From Johnsonella sp. (GTDB lineage Bacteria > Bacillota > Clostridia > Lachnospirales > Lachnospiraceae): a DNA stretch of 64,000 nucleotides. The translations under genes and the position numbers were made by a program. The notes under the pieces are model-generated. The model did not search any database. It was not told where the DNA came from and was given only the letters and a program-made list of their open reading frames with translations. Location: contig JAUMWW010000014.1 in NCBI GenBank assembly GCA_030529445.1, forward strand, positions 1-64,000, read 5' to 3'. Shown piece by piece: positions 1 through 7,986 of this stretch (positions within the stretch are counted from its first letter, which is position 1; each line of letters opens with the position of its first letter).

Positions 1-596
1 AGCCCGAGAAGCCCCAGCAGCCTCAGCAGCCCGAGCAGCCCCAGGCTCCGAAGATAGAGGATACGCCGAAGGTACCGGGCACTCCCGATACGCCCATCGT
101 GCCGGCTCCGAAACCGGATACAAGAGATTCGGGAAGAGGCAACAGAGGAGGCGGCGGCGGAGGCGGCAGCAGTGCAAAATCGGCCGCATCCCAGTCTGCA
201 AAGAAGGAGGAGAAAGGAAGCTGGAAGAAAGAGGATAATGCATGGTACTATATCGTGGACGGCAGCCCCTTGGCTTCATCATGGATAAAAGACGGCAAGA
301 GTTGGTTCAGAACCGATGAAAGCGGAAAACTGATCGAGGACAGCTGGATCAAGGATAAGGGAAGATGGTTCTATGCGAAGAGCGGAGGCTATCTCTGTGA
401 ATCGGAATGGGTATGGAAAGACGGAAAATGGTTCTATGCATTGGAGGGCGGATATATTGCGGAAAATGCATGGATTTCTGTCCAAAATAAATGGTATTAT
501 GCAAAGAGCGGAGGCTATCTGGCATCCGATGCGAAAGAGAATATAGGCGGAAAATGGTATTCTTTCGATAAGACGGGAGCATGGATAGAGGAATAG
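1..596 (+). CDS. Secreted cell-wall repeat protein, 3' part only (5' end outside window)
   Basis: The reading frame is open from the first bases, so this is the C-terminal ~197 residues of a larger surface protein. It begins in a Pro/Gln/Glu-rich spacer (PEKPQQPQQPEQPQ), passes through a Gly-rich stretch, and ends in about five cell-wall-binding repeats of the type W-x(n)-WYY/WFY-x-x-x-GG, with a period near 20 residues (for example WIKDGKSWF and GRWFYAKSGGYL). Such repeats anchor proteins to choline or other wall-polymer substituents in Gram-positive bacteria; the ligand here is unknown. A GTG at 99 could be mistaken for the start, but the in-frame proline-rich coding upstream argues against it. 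The enzymatic or adhesive domain must lie upstream of the window. A strong hairpin terminator follows the stop. Confidence 0.85.
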   Translation, partial: PEKPQQPQQPEQPQAPKIEDTPKVPGTPDTPIVPAPKPDTRDSGRGNRGGGGGGGSSAKSAASQSAKKEEKGSWKKEDNAWYYIVDGSPLASSWIKDGKSWFRTDESGKLIEDSWIKDKGRWFYAKSGGYLCESEWVWKDGKWFYALEGGYIAENAWISVQNKWYYAKSGGYLASDAKENIGGKWYSFDKTGAWIEE

Positions 597-676
597 CAAG
601 AAATCGATCCCCGGGATCATAAAATGGAAGCTGAGCAAAAAAATCGCTCCATCTTGAAAAACAGATAAAAACAGGA

Positions 677-712
677 AATCCTCCGTTTAAGGATCTGATT
701 AAACGGAGGATT
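677..712. terminator. Bidirectional intrinsic terminator
   Basis: Perfect 14-bp inverted repeat (arms 677-690 and 699-712, core AATCCTCCGTTTAA) with an 8-nt loop and a T run on the plus side. On the minus strand the stem is followed by TTTCCTGTTTTT. It sits between convergent genes (the repeat protein and malQ) and can serve both. Confidence 0.85.
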
Positions 713-763
713 TTTTATGCTGCAAATTGGCAGAGCCCCATCGGGGAGGATCTGTTTGAGGGC

Positions 764-2236
764 TTAGAGCCTCTTATAGATATCGAGAAGATGGTAAAGC
801 TTTTCGGAGAGCGCCCGATCGAAGGCTCCGGGCTTCAACCTCCAAACCCAGTTATTTCCGACGGTAGCCGGAGTATTCATTCTCGCCTCTTCTCCAAGAC
901 CGAAGAGATCCTGTGCCTGGATAATCGCAAGATCGGCAACGGTGGAGAGGAGTACGCAAATCAGTTCCCAGTGCAGCTCGTTCAGATCCTTGATCCGGAG
1001 ATATTCCAGAGCATAGCGCCGATCGCTTTCCTTCAGGCGTCCGAACCATCCTTTGATCGTATTATGGTCATGCGTTCCGCAATAAGCAACGCAGTGGGGA
1101 ATAAAATTATGGGGGAGATAGTCCGCACAATCGTTATCATTGCTGTCAAAGCCGGATTGGAGAACCTTCATTCCCGCAAAGCCGCTTTCTTTAAGCAGGC
1201 TGCGCACGCCGGGGGTTAAAAATCCGAGATCTTCGGCAATGATATGCGGTTTTCCGATGCGTTTTTCGATCGCATCAAAAAGCTTCATGCCGGGACCGCT
1301 TTTCCAGCTGCCCAGACTTGCATCCTCTGCATTGAAGGGAATGGCATAATAAGAATCGAAGCCCCGGAAATGATCGATGCGCAGAATATCATATACCTTG
1401 CAGAGGTATTCTATGCGGCGGCTCCACCATGCATAATCGTTTCTTTCCATATATTCCCAGTCATAGAGGGGATTGCCCCAGAGCTGTCCGCTTTTGGAAA
1501 AATAATCCGGAGGGCAGCCGGCGACTTCCAAAGGAAGCTTATTTTCATCCAGCTGGAAGAGAGAGGGATTTGCCCATACATCCACGCTGTCGAGAGCCAC
1601 ATAGATCGGAAGATCTCCGAGAATGGAAATGCCTCGGGAAGAAGCATAGGATTTGAGAGCATTCCACTGCTTAAAGAAATAAAACTGCAGCTTCTTCCAA
1701 AAATCGATTTCCCTTTCATTTGCCGCAATAAATTCGGAGAGGGCATCTTCTTTTCGATTGCGGTATTTTTCTTCCCAGTCAAACCAGCTTCTGCCCTCGT
1801 GCTGCTGTTTCAGAGCCATGAAAAGAGCATAATCCTCCAACCAGTCCGCATTTTCGGAGAGGAAATCAAGATATGCAGAATCCGGGCAAAATCGGGACAT
1901 CGCTTTTCTGAGAAGCGGATAGCGCAGAGTATAGAGTTTCCCGTAGTCCACGCGCTCCGGATCGCCTTCCTCTTCTTCCCGGTATTCCTCAAAAGAGAGC
2001 AGCTCCTCCTCTTCGAGCATATCCAGATCGATAAAATAAGGATTTCCTGCGAAGGTCGAATAGCTCTGATAGGGAGAATCGCCGTAGCTTGTAGGGCAGA
2101 TGGGAAGTATCTGCCAATAGCTCATGCCGCTTTCAGCCAAAAAGTCTATAAATCGATATGCTTCATTCCCGAGGCTCCCTATTCCGTACGGAGAGGGGAG
2201 AGAGGATATATGCAAAAGTATGCCGCTCTTTCTCAA
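764..2236 (-). CDS. malQ: 4-alpha-glucanotransferase (amylomaltase, GH77)
   Basis: Cytoplasmic disproportionating enzyme that transfers alpha-1,4-glucan segments between maltodextrins, freeing glucose. The 490-residue length is normal for bacterial MalQ. GH77 signatures are present in order: N-terminal SGILLHISSLPSPYGIGSLG, the nucleophile region RIDHFRGF near residue 288, the acid/base motif AEDLG near 336, and GTHD near 388. The usual GTHDNDT reads GTHDHNT here, but the catalytic Asp is retained. The start is a TTG that overlaps the TGA of the upstream LacI gene; GAGGAGATAA about 8 nt upstream supports it, and no better start exists. It is the last gene of the maltodextrin operon and so co-regulated with transport. 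Confidence 0.95.
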   Translation of the reverse strand: MRKSGILLHISSLPSPYGIGSLGNEAYRFIDFLAESGMSYWQILPICPTSYGDSPYQSYSTFAGNPYFIDLDMLEEEELLSFEEYREEEEGDPERVDYGKLYTLRYPLLRKAMSRFCPDSAYLDFLSENADWLEDYALFMALKQQHEGRSWFDWEEKYRNRKEDALSEFIAANEREIDFWKKLQFYFFKQWNALKSYASSRGISILGDLPIYVALDSVDVWANPSLFQLDENKLPLEVAGCPPDYFSKSGQLWGNPLYDWEYMERNDYAWWSRRIEYLCKVYDILRIDHFRGFDSYYAIPFNAEDASLGSWKSGPGMKLFDAIEKRIGKPHIIAEDLGFLTPGVRSLLKESGFAGMKVLQSGFDSNDNDCADYLPHNFIPHCVAYCGTHDHNTIKGWFGRLKESDRRYALEYLRIKDLNELHWELICVLLSTVADLAIIQAQDLFGLGEEARMNTPATVGNNWVWRLKPGAFDRALSEKLYHLLDIYKRL

Positions 2237-3270
2237 AATCTTATCTCCTCTGTATCTGTTCTTGATATTATTTTACTGCTTTCCCGGCTGATCAGCGTAA
2301 AGGGAGCAATAATATGGGTGGGTTGCCCGCCCCGCATACAGTGCAGCAGCGCCTTCATGCTGCCGGATGCAATCTCATGGACGGGCTGCCTGATCGTGCT
2401 CAGCTTTGGAGAGAGATATCCTCCCAGCTCGATCCCGTCAAATCCGATGATCGAAATATCCTCCGGAATGCGAAGCCCGCATTCGCGTATCGCGCGCATG
2501 GCGCCGATTGCGAGAACATCCGCCATGGCAAAAACTGCGCTGATTTTCCGGGAACCTTGCAGGAGGCGCTTCATCGCATGATAACCGCTCTCCATCGAAA
2601 AGGTCGATACTGCATATTGTGTGGAGGGATCAAAATAGATTCCCTCCGCCTGAAAAGCGGATTTTACACCCTGAAAGCGCACGCGTGCGGCGCAGCTTTG
2701 TGCGGGATCTCCTCCTAAAACCCCGATGCTGCGATGCCCGAGTCCGATGAGATGGCGCACCGCCGTCTCGGCGGCAAGCACATCATCGATGCAGACGCTG
2801 GAGAGTTTCGGGAAGTGAAGATCCCTTGCCGAGTTGGTGACAATCACGCAGGGAATATCAATATAGGAAAATCCGTCTTCAAAAAATGTCTGATTACTGC
2901 CGAGAAAAAGTATGCCCTTTGGCTGTCTTTCGCGGATCACCTGCCGTGCAAAATCGATTTCATTGGAAAATTCATCCGTATAATAGATGAGGCAGTAATA
3001 GCCTTCCTTGGAGATGAGTTCCTGAAGGATTTCCACGATGGAGGCAAAGAGCATATTCTTGGTTCCCTTTACCACTACGGCGATCGCAAGACTTTCTGCC
3101 TGTTTGAGGTGTTTCGCGTTATTATTAAGCTGGAAGCGGTGCTTTTTTACCACTGCCATCACCCTGTCCCTGGCTTTTTGGGAAACTCCGGGGTGGGCGT
3201 TCAGCACGCGGGAAACCGTTCCCAGAGAATAGCCGGACTCTGCGGCAATATCCTTAATCGTCATTTTCAT
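2233..3270 (-). CDS. LacI-family transcriptional regulator of the maltodextrin operon
   Basis: 345 residues: N-terminal LacI helix-turn-helix (TIKDIAAESGYSLGTVSRVL, residues ~4-23) with a hinge helix around 45-58, followed by a periplasmic-binding-protein-like sugar-sensing core (GHRSIGVLGG; DISIIGFDGIELGGYLSPKL) typical of MalR/PurR-type repressors. It lies between the transporter and malQ in the same operon, overlapping malQ by 4 nt and starting 9 nt after the upstream permease stop. Its probable target is the perfect palindrome at 6465-6482 just downstream of the operon's -10 element, which would make it autoregulated. The inducer is inferred to be maltose or a maltodextrin from context only. 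Confidence 0.93.
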   Translation of the reverse strand: MKMTIKDIAAESGYSLGTVSRVLNAHPGVSQKARDRVMAVVKKHRFQLNNNAKHLKQAESLAIAVVVKGTKNMLFASIVEILQELISKEGYYCLIYYTDEFSNEIDFARQVIRERQPKGILFLGSNQTFFEDGFSYIDIPCVIVTNSARDLHFPKLSSVCIDDVLAAETAVRHLIGLGHRSIGVLGGDPAQSCAARVRFQGVKSAFQAEGIYFDPSTQYAVSTFSMESGYHAMKRLLQGSRKISAVFAMADVLAIGAMRAIRECGLRIPEDISIIGFDGIELGGYLSPKLSTIRQPVHEIASGSMKALLHCMRGGQPTHIIAPFTLISRESSKIISRTDTEEIRF

Positions 3271-3279
3271 CCTCCGCTC

Positions 3280-4113
3280 TTATCCCTTTACCGCTCCCGC
3301 AGCCACGCCCTTGATGATATGCTTCTGGCAGGCGAGATAAAAAATGATAACGGGAATTACCGCCATAATCAGTGCAGCCATGATGGCTCCCATATCGACG
3401 GTACCGAAGCTTCCCTTCATCATTTGAACGATGATGGATATGGTTTTATACTTATTGATGTCAAGCACGAGATAGGGAAGCAAAAAGTCATTCCAGATCC
3501 ACATGGTTTCCAGTATGCCCACGGAGATATAGGTCGGCTTCATGATCGGAAGAACGACCAAAAAGAAAGTCTGGAGCGGAGTGCAGCCGTCTATCATTGC
3601 GGCTTCCTCGATCTCGAGAGGAATCGCTTTAACGAATCCGCAGAACATAAACACGGCAAGTCCGGCTCCGAATCCGAGATAGACGACGATGATGCCCCAG
3701 GGCGTATTGAGCCGGAGTCTGTCGGCAATCAGGGAAAGCGTAAACATAACCATCTGGAAGGGTACGACCATCGAGAAGATGCATAAATAATAAAGCGTTT
3801 TGCTCAGCTTATTCTGCACTCTGGTAATGAACCATGCACACATCGAGGTGCAGACAAGAATGACGAGCACCGATCCTACGGTGATAAAAACCGTCCAACC
3901 CACAGATTTCAAAAAACCGTATTTATCGATCGAATTAATATAGTTCTGTATGCCGATAAAGGATTTCGCATTCGGCAGATTAAAGGGATTCTTGTTGATA
4001 AAGGTTTTTTTCTTAAAGGAATTGATCAGCACGATAAAGATCGGGGATACATAAAATAAACTGACGAGAGAGAAGACCAATGTGCCGATAAAGCTCGCTG
4101 TTTTTTTATTCAT
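3280..4113 (-). CDS. Carbohydrate ABC transporter permease, MalG/MsmG type
   Basis: 277-residue membrane protein with about six transmembrane segments and the CUT1 permease EAA loop (EEAAMIDGCTPLQTFFLVVLP, around residue 195), which contacts the ATPase. It starts with a short cytoplasmic MNKKTASF segment and ends with the AAGAVKG tail typical of MalG-like subunits. It overlaps the stop of the upstream permease gene. It would form the membrane channel with the partner permease and receive sugar from the lipoprotein encoded first in the operon. Substrate is inferred as maltodextrin because malQ is in the operon. Confidence 0.92.
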   Translation of the reverse strand: MNKKTASFIGTLVFSLVSLFYVSPIFIVLINSFKKKTFINKNPFNLPNAKSFIGIQNYINSIDKYGFLKSVGWTVFITVGSVLVILVCTSMCAWFITRVQNKLSKTLYYLCIFSMVVPFQMVMFTLSLIADRLRLNTPWGIIVVYLGFGAGLAVFMFCGFVKAIPLEIEEAAMIDGCTPLQTFFLVVLPIMKPTYISVGILETMWIWNDFLLPYLVLDINKYKTISIIVQMMKGSFGTVDMGAIMAALIMAVIPVIIFYLACQKHIIKGVAAGAVKG

Positions 4114-4955
4114 TATTGCTGCACCTCCCTGGAACGAGTCATTTTAAGCTGAATGAGACCGATGCCGACTACAATTAAGAAGAAAATAACCGCCTTTGCC
4201 TGACCGATACCCTCGTAATTCACGCGAAGATAGAAGGTATTGAAAATATTGAGGGCGAGCATTTCCGAAAGCTGGGCGGGCTCACCTGCGGTCAGCGCAA
4301 GGTTCTGATCAAATAATTTAAAGCCTCCCGTCATCGATAAAAAGGTACAGATCGTAATCGAGGGCATCATCATCGGAAGAGTAATCTTGAAGAGGCGCTG
4401 AAATGCATTTGCGCCGTCTATCTGCGCCGCTTCCATGACGTCTCCAGGAATGGCCTGCAAACCGGCGATATAGATGATCATCATATAACCAATCTGCTGC
4501 CAGCTCACCAGAATGATCAGTCCGGCAAGGCCGAGCCAATGGTTTAATGCAAGAGCGGTATTGTATTTTTCAAGGATTCCGTTGAAGATCAGCTGCCAGA
4601 TATAACCCAGAACGATTCCGCCGATCAGGTTGGGCATGAAAAATACGGTTCTGAAAATATTGGTTCCTCTCAATTTCTGCGTTAAAGCGAGAGCGATTGC
4701 AAATGCAAGCACATTGATCACGATCAGAGAGATGATCGCAAAAAGTGCGGTATAGAAGAATGCATGCTGAAAGAGTTTGTCGCTAAAGGCTTCAATATAG
4801 TTTTTCAATCCGACAAATCTTGCATTGGTTACGGTGGTGAACTCGCAGAAAGAAAGCCAGATACCGAGAAGAAAGGGTGCAATAAAGCCTATTGTAAATG
4901 CTGCCAGCGTGGGCAGTACAAAGATCGGAAGATAACGCTTAATGGCTTTTTCCAT
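4113..4955 (-). CDS. Carbohydrate ABC transporter permease, MalF/MsmF type
   Basis: 280 residues, about six transmembrane helices, with the EAA loop VMEAAQIDGANAFQRLFKIT around residue 190. It lacks the large periplasmic insertion of E. coli MalF, as is normal in Gram-positive CUT1 systems. An AAGGAGGC-like site precedes the ATG. It is separated from the binding-protein gene by 113 nt containing a GC-rich hairpin that may stabilise the upstream message, and it runs directly into the MalG-type permease gene. Confidence 0.92.
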   Translation of the reverse strand: MEKAIKRYLPIFVLPTLAAFTIGFIAPFLLGIWLSFCEFTTVTNARFVGLKNYIEAFSDKLFQHAFFYTALFAIISLIVINVLAFAIALALTQKLRGTNIFRTVFFMPNLIGGIVLGYIWQLIFNGILEKYNTALALNHWLGLAGLIILVSWQQIGYMMIIYIAGLQAIPGDVMEAAQIDGANAFQRLFKITLPMMMPSITICTFLSMTGGFKLFDQNLALTAGEPAQLSEMLALNIFNTFYLRVNYEGIGQAKAVIFFLIVVGIGLIQLKMTRSREVQQ

Positions 4956-5016
4956 TTTTGCCTCCTTATAGTTTTATGAAAATGTCAAGCATATAGAGTT
5001 CTTGCAGATAGGATGA

Positions 5017-5037
5017 GAGGGTGCATATAGCACCCTC
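5017..5037 (-). other. Intercistronic hairpin between binding-protein and permease genes
   Basis: Perfect 8-bp GC-rich stem (GAGGGTGC / GCACCCTC) with a 5-nt loop, located 31 nt past the binding-protein stop. There is no T run on the minus strand, so a full terminator is unlikely. Position and form fit an mRNA-stabilising or partial-termination element that raises binding-protein over permease expression. Confidence 0.6.
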
Positions 5038-5068
5038 AAAGATTTGCCGAAGAAAGGCAGTTGATATC

Positions 5069-6430
5069 CTACTCCAAGTTTGCAGCTTCTTTTTTCCACT
5101 CATCGATGAAAGCGGTTTCGACAGCCTTCCAGTTTGCCTCGCTCTGATCGGAAGCATATACGGTAAGAGCCGATCCTACTGCGTTCTTCCAAGCCTCTGA
5201 AGGCATGGTCGAGAATGTCCATGAAACCGGAGAAAATCCTTCTGCAACATATTCGTTTGCGATATTTACGAGGGGGTTTTCCGATTCGAGGTTTTTCTTA
5301 AAGGGAATCACAAAGCCCATGCCGTTCTGACCGGAAGGCATAGCGCCCTCGCCGCCGCAAAGCGCTTTAACCGCAACATCGGAGGTAACGCACCAGTTCA
5401 TGAATGCAAGCGTTGCATCGATATCTTCCTGAGAAGCCTTGCTGTTTACGCACCAGAAGTTCTCGGTTCCGGTACAAAGCCCCTGCTTATCCTCGCCCTC
5501 TGCTCCGATATAGATGGGCAGCATGCCGAGATTCTCGTTGCCGACTTCTGCGATATCGTTATAAGCCCAGGTTCCGTTCTGGAAGAATACGGCTTCCTCC
5601 GTTACAAATTCCGCAACCGCATCATCGATGGTCTTTGTGGAAAGGAGATTGGGAGATACGGTTGCGTTATTGATATAAAGATCCCAAACTTCTTTGTAGT
5701 TTTTCAAAAAGCTTCCCTTGATTTCCTTGGTATTGGTAATGCCGTCCTGCTTATACTCATAGTAAATCGGAAGGTTTGCAAGATGGGTTTTAAATCTCCA
5801 GTCGGAAGATCCGTCCATGCCGGCGGAGGTAAATGCGGTAAATCCGAGCTCATCCTTGCGGGCGCTGATATCTTCCGCTATTTTTTTCAGATCGGCAAAG
5901 CCCTTGATATCCTCTTTTTTATATCCCGCCTGCTCAAGAAGATTCTTATTGTAGATGATGCCGTAAGACTCGATGACATATCCGAGACCGAGCACCTTAT
6001 CTCCTTCTTTGAGGGTAAAGTCTTCGTTGGTAAGCTCACCCAGAACCGCGCTGCCCGCGAGATCATAGCAGTAATCCTTCCATGCGGCAAGACGAACCGG
6101 GCCGTTTACCTGGAAAAGTGTCGGAGCTTTTGTTTTTGCGATTTCGGATTTGAGCGTAGCCTCATACTGTCCGGAAGCCGCGGTCAAAACCGTAACCGGA
6201 ACACCGGTCTCCTCGGTATAAAGCTTTGCCAGCTCCTGCCACTGCGCATCCGCCTCGGGCTTGAAGTTAAGATAGTAAACGGATCCGGAACCCGCCTCGC
6301 TCTTTGCGGGAGCCTCCGATTCCGCCTTCGTTTCGGAATTTGTAGAAGCGCTTTCCTGTGAAGAACATCCGCTTAATACGGCGAAAGAAGCGAGTGCAAG
6401 AATCGCCGCGGATAAAACTCTTTTTTTCAT
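5069..6430 (-). CDS. Extracellular sugar-binding lipoprotein of a CUT1 ABC transporter (maltodextrin-type)
   Basis: 453 residues. A type II signal peptide ends in the lipobox LSGC (Cys at about residue 22), followed by a Ser/Glu/Ala-rich tether and a solute-binding family 1 fold (VYYLNFKPEADAQWQELAKL at the start of the mature domain; GEGAMPSGQNG late). The protein would be lipid-anchored outside the membrane and deliver sugar to the two permeases encoded downstream. It is the first gene of the operon, preceded by a good AAAGGAGGATTTATAATTATG-region ribosome site, a promoter and a LacI-type operator. No ATPase gene is present; a shared MsmK-like ATPase elsewhere is expected. Confidence 0.92.
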   Translation of the reverse strand: MKKRVLSAAILALASFAVLSGCSSQESASTNSETKAESEAPAKSEAGSGSVYYLNFKPEADAQWQELAKLYTEETGVPVTVLTAASGQYEATLKSEIAKTKAPTLFQVNGPVRLAAWKDYCYDLAGSAVLGELTNEDFTLKEGDKVLGLGYVIESYGIIYNKNLLEQAGYKKEDIKGFADLKKIAEDISARKDELGFTAFTSAGMDGSSDWRFKTHLANLPIYYEYKQDGITNTKEIKGSFLKNYKEVWDLYINNATVSPNLLSTKTIDDAVAEFVTEEAVFFQNGTWAYNDIAEVGNENLGMLPIYIGAEGEDKQGLCTGTENFWCVNSKASQEDIDATLAFMNWCVTSDVAVKALCGGEGAMPSGQNGMGFVIPFKKNLESENPLVNIANEYVAEGFSPVSWTFSTMPSEAWKNAVGSALTVYASDQSEANWKAVETAFIDEWKKEAANLE

Positions 6431-6464
6431 AATTATAAATCCTCCTTTATCATATGTTTTCTAT

Positions 6465-6482
6465 TTTGGAAACGTTTCCAAA
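6465..6482. promoter_or_regulatory. LacI-family operator
   Basis: Perfect 18-bp palindrome TTTGGAAACGTTTCCAAA with the central CG characteristic of LacI-family operators. It lies just downstream of the -10 of the operon promoter, in the position for repression by blocking transcription start. The operon encodes its own LacI-family protein, the most likely ligand; a CcpA-type protein is a less likely alternative. Confidence 0.85.
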
Positions 6483-6490
6483 TTAATTGT

Positions 6491-6519
6491 ATCGTAATAG
6501 TATTTCTCTTTTTTTGCAA
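6491..6519 (-). promoter_or_regulatory. Promoter of the maltodextrin operon
   Basis: On the minus strand: TTGCAA (6519-6514), 17-nt spacer, TACGAT (6496-6491). The operator begins 8 nt further downstream, overlapping the expected start point. Confidence 0.6.
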
Positions 6520-6776
6520 GCATTATCCGGTAAAAAAAATATTTTTCGGTAGTATTGCAAAATAATGGAGGTGATTTTTTGTGCAAAACGTATAGGTGTT
6601 TTCTTTCGCTTCCAAGAGAGAAGTTGCCGAAAAGATGGGGAAAAGCAGGAGTAAGGAAGAGCTGATTTTTCGGAAACTTAATATACATTCCTCCTTAAAA
6701 ATATGCTATGATAGTGGTGTAAAACAAAGGAAAGCCCGGCATCTGCCGAGGCAAAAAATAAAAGGAGGAAAAGATC

Positions 6777-7010
6777 ATGACGGATATCAAAGCAGTGGTG
6801 GAGAAGCTTACTGCGAAGCTGCAGGCGGACCCGAAATTATTGGAGAAGTTAAAGACGAATCCTGCGGCTGTGATTAAGGAGCTGGCGGGAGTGGAGCTGC
6901 CTGCCGATGCGGTGCAGTCTGTGATGGGCATGGTGAATGCGCAGGGAGGCAAGCTTGATATATCCTCCTTATCCGATGCCGCCGGAAAGCTCGGAGATTT
7001 ACTGAAATAA
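6777..7010 (+). CDS. Small helical protein of unknown function (77 aa)
   Basis: 77 residues, predicted mostly helical and acidic overall, with the pattern AVVEKLTAKLQADPKLLEKL followed by a VELPADAV segment and a Gly/Ser-containing C-terminus ending GKLGDLLK. The AAAAGGAGGAAAAGATC-ATG ribosome site is excellent, and a strong terminator directly follows, so it is a real single-gene unit. No cysteine, signal peptide or membrane segment. The N-terminal half is faintly reminiscent of Nif11-like leader peptides (short helical pattern with LQADPKLLEKLK), but there is no leader-peptide cleavage motif and no maturation gene nearby. Function unknown. Confidence 0.8.
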   Translation: MTDIKAVVEKLTAKLQADPKLLEKLKTNPAAVIKELAGVELPADAVQSVMGMVNAQGGKLDISSLSDAAGKLGDLLK

Positions 7011-7020
7011 AGATTTTAGG

Positions 7021-7062
7021 ATAAAAGATTACCGAGATGAGCCGATTTCGGTAATCTTTTAT
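7021..7062 (+). terminator. Intrinsic terminator of the 77-aa gene
   Basis: Perfect 15-bp stem, arms 7021-7035 (ATAAAAGATTACCGA) and 7048-7062, 12-nt loop. It lies 10 nt after the stop codon; the 3' arm itself carries the T-rich stretch. Confidence 0.8.
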
Positions 7063-7106
7063 CTGTAGAAAGAAAATGGTAAGGAAAAGGGAAAGGAAAA
7101 CGAAAA

Positions 7107-7829
7107 TTGAAATTACTTTATGATTTACATACCCATACCGTATCGAGCGGTCACGCATACAGCACTTTAAAGGAAAACATGGAGGCAGCCTGTGAAAGAG
7201 GGCTTCTTGCATACGGCTTTTCCGATCATGCGGAGGGGGTTGAGGGGGCGCCGAAAAATATCTATTTTAAAAACTTCAAGGTTATTCCCAGAGAATATAA
7301 GGGGATGCGCGTATTTGCCGGAGTGGAAGCAAATATCATGGATTATCGGGGGAATCTCGATATCGATGAGGAAGTATGCAAAAAGGTGGATTATGTGATA
7401 GCGAGCCTGCATACAATCTGTATCAAACCCGGAAGCAGGGAAGAAAATACGGCGGCATATCTAGGCGCGATGGAAAATCCCTATGTAAAGATTATCGGGC
7501 ATCCGGATGATGCGAGATATCCGATCGATTATGAGCTCTTAGTAAGCAGGGCAAAGGAAAAAGAAGTGATTTTAGAGCTGAATAATTCTTCTCTTCACCC
7601 GCTTTCGGCGAGGAAAGGGGGGAGGGAGAATATTCTGAAGCTGCTTGCGGCATGCAAGAAGCACGAAGCAATGGTCATATGCAATACCGACAGTCATTAC
7701 TGCGATGATATCGGAAAGTTTGAAGCAACGCTGGAGATTTTGAAAGAAACGGATTTTCCGGAGGAACTGGTATTAAATACTAAGATGGAAAATCTTTCCA
7801 AGGTACTAAATATAAAACTTTCTCTATAG
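7107..7829 (+). CDS. PHP-domain phosphatase/phosphoesterase (YcdX-like)
   Basis: 240 residues with the metal-binding PHP motifs in order: DLHTHT (residues 6-11), GFSDHAE near 37, ASLHTI near 103, GHPDDARYP near 132 and CNTDSHY near 191. These supply the His/Asp ligands of a trinuclear metal site. Members of the YcdX branch hydrolyse phosphate esters; the natural substrate is uncertain. The start is a TTG with AAAGGAAAAC upstream; the next Met (MEAACERG) lies inside the domain, so the TTG is needed for the first motif. It stands alone between a terminator and the glgC promoter. Confidence 0.88.
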   Translation: MKLLYDLHTHTVSSGHAYSTLKENMEAACERGLLAYGFSDHAEGVEGAPKNIYFKNFKVIPREYKGMRVFAGVEANIMDYRGNLDIDEEVCKKVDYVIASLHTICIKPGSREENTAAYLGAMENPYVKIIGHPDDARYPIDYELLVSRAKEKEVILELNNSSLHPLSARKGGRENILKLLAACKKHEAMVICNTDSHYCDDIGKFEATLEILKETDFPEELVLNTKMENLSKVLNIKLSL

Positions 7830-7906
7830 ATTTGATGTTTTTTGACGAAAAATAGAGCACACCAATAAAAACCAACAATAATTTTTGCGATTTTAAGCTT
7901 ATTTTG

Positions 7907-7935
7907 TTCACATTATAGGAAAGATATGCTATAAT
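7907..7935 (+). promoter_or_regulatory. Promoter of glgC-glgD
   Basis: TTCACA (7907-7912), 17-nt spacer, TATAAT (7930-7935), preceded by TGC to give an extended -10. The -10 ends 51 nt upstream of the glgC start. Confidence 0.75.
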
Positions 7936-7986
7936 TTACCTACAGTGAGGATACTCAGATCTTGCAAAGAACAGTGAGGTGGTACA

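Larger units (their letters stand above)
6431..6776. other. Divergent intergenic region (346 nt)
   Basis: Separates the minus-strand maltodextrin operon from the plus-strand small gene at 6777. It holds the operon promoter and LacI operator (listed separately). Towards the plus-strand gene a TATGAT box at 6707-6712 could be a -10, but no convincing -35 lies 16-18 nt upstream. A 93-codon open frame at 6596-6877 overlaps the real small gene and has no ribosome site or recognisable content. Confidence 0.6.

Noticed and set aside
99..596. Complete 165-residue protein starting at GTG 99
   Set aside because: The frame stays open upstream to the window edge with a proline-rich surface-protein linker, so the gene is truncated rather than starting here.
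1244..2581. 445-codon open frame on the plus strand
   Set aside because: It lies antisense to malQ and the LacI gene, has no recognisable domain or ribosome site, and its composition is that of a mirror frame.
2734..3786. 350-codon plus-strand frame
   Set aside because: Antisense to the LacI gene and the MalG-type permease, both of which have clear family motifs; no motif of its own.
6596..6877. 93-codon plus-strand frame upstream of the 77-aa gene
   Set aside because: No ribosome site; overlaps the better-supported gene at 6777 in another frame.
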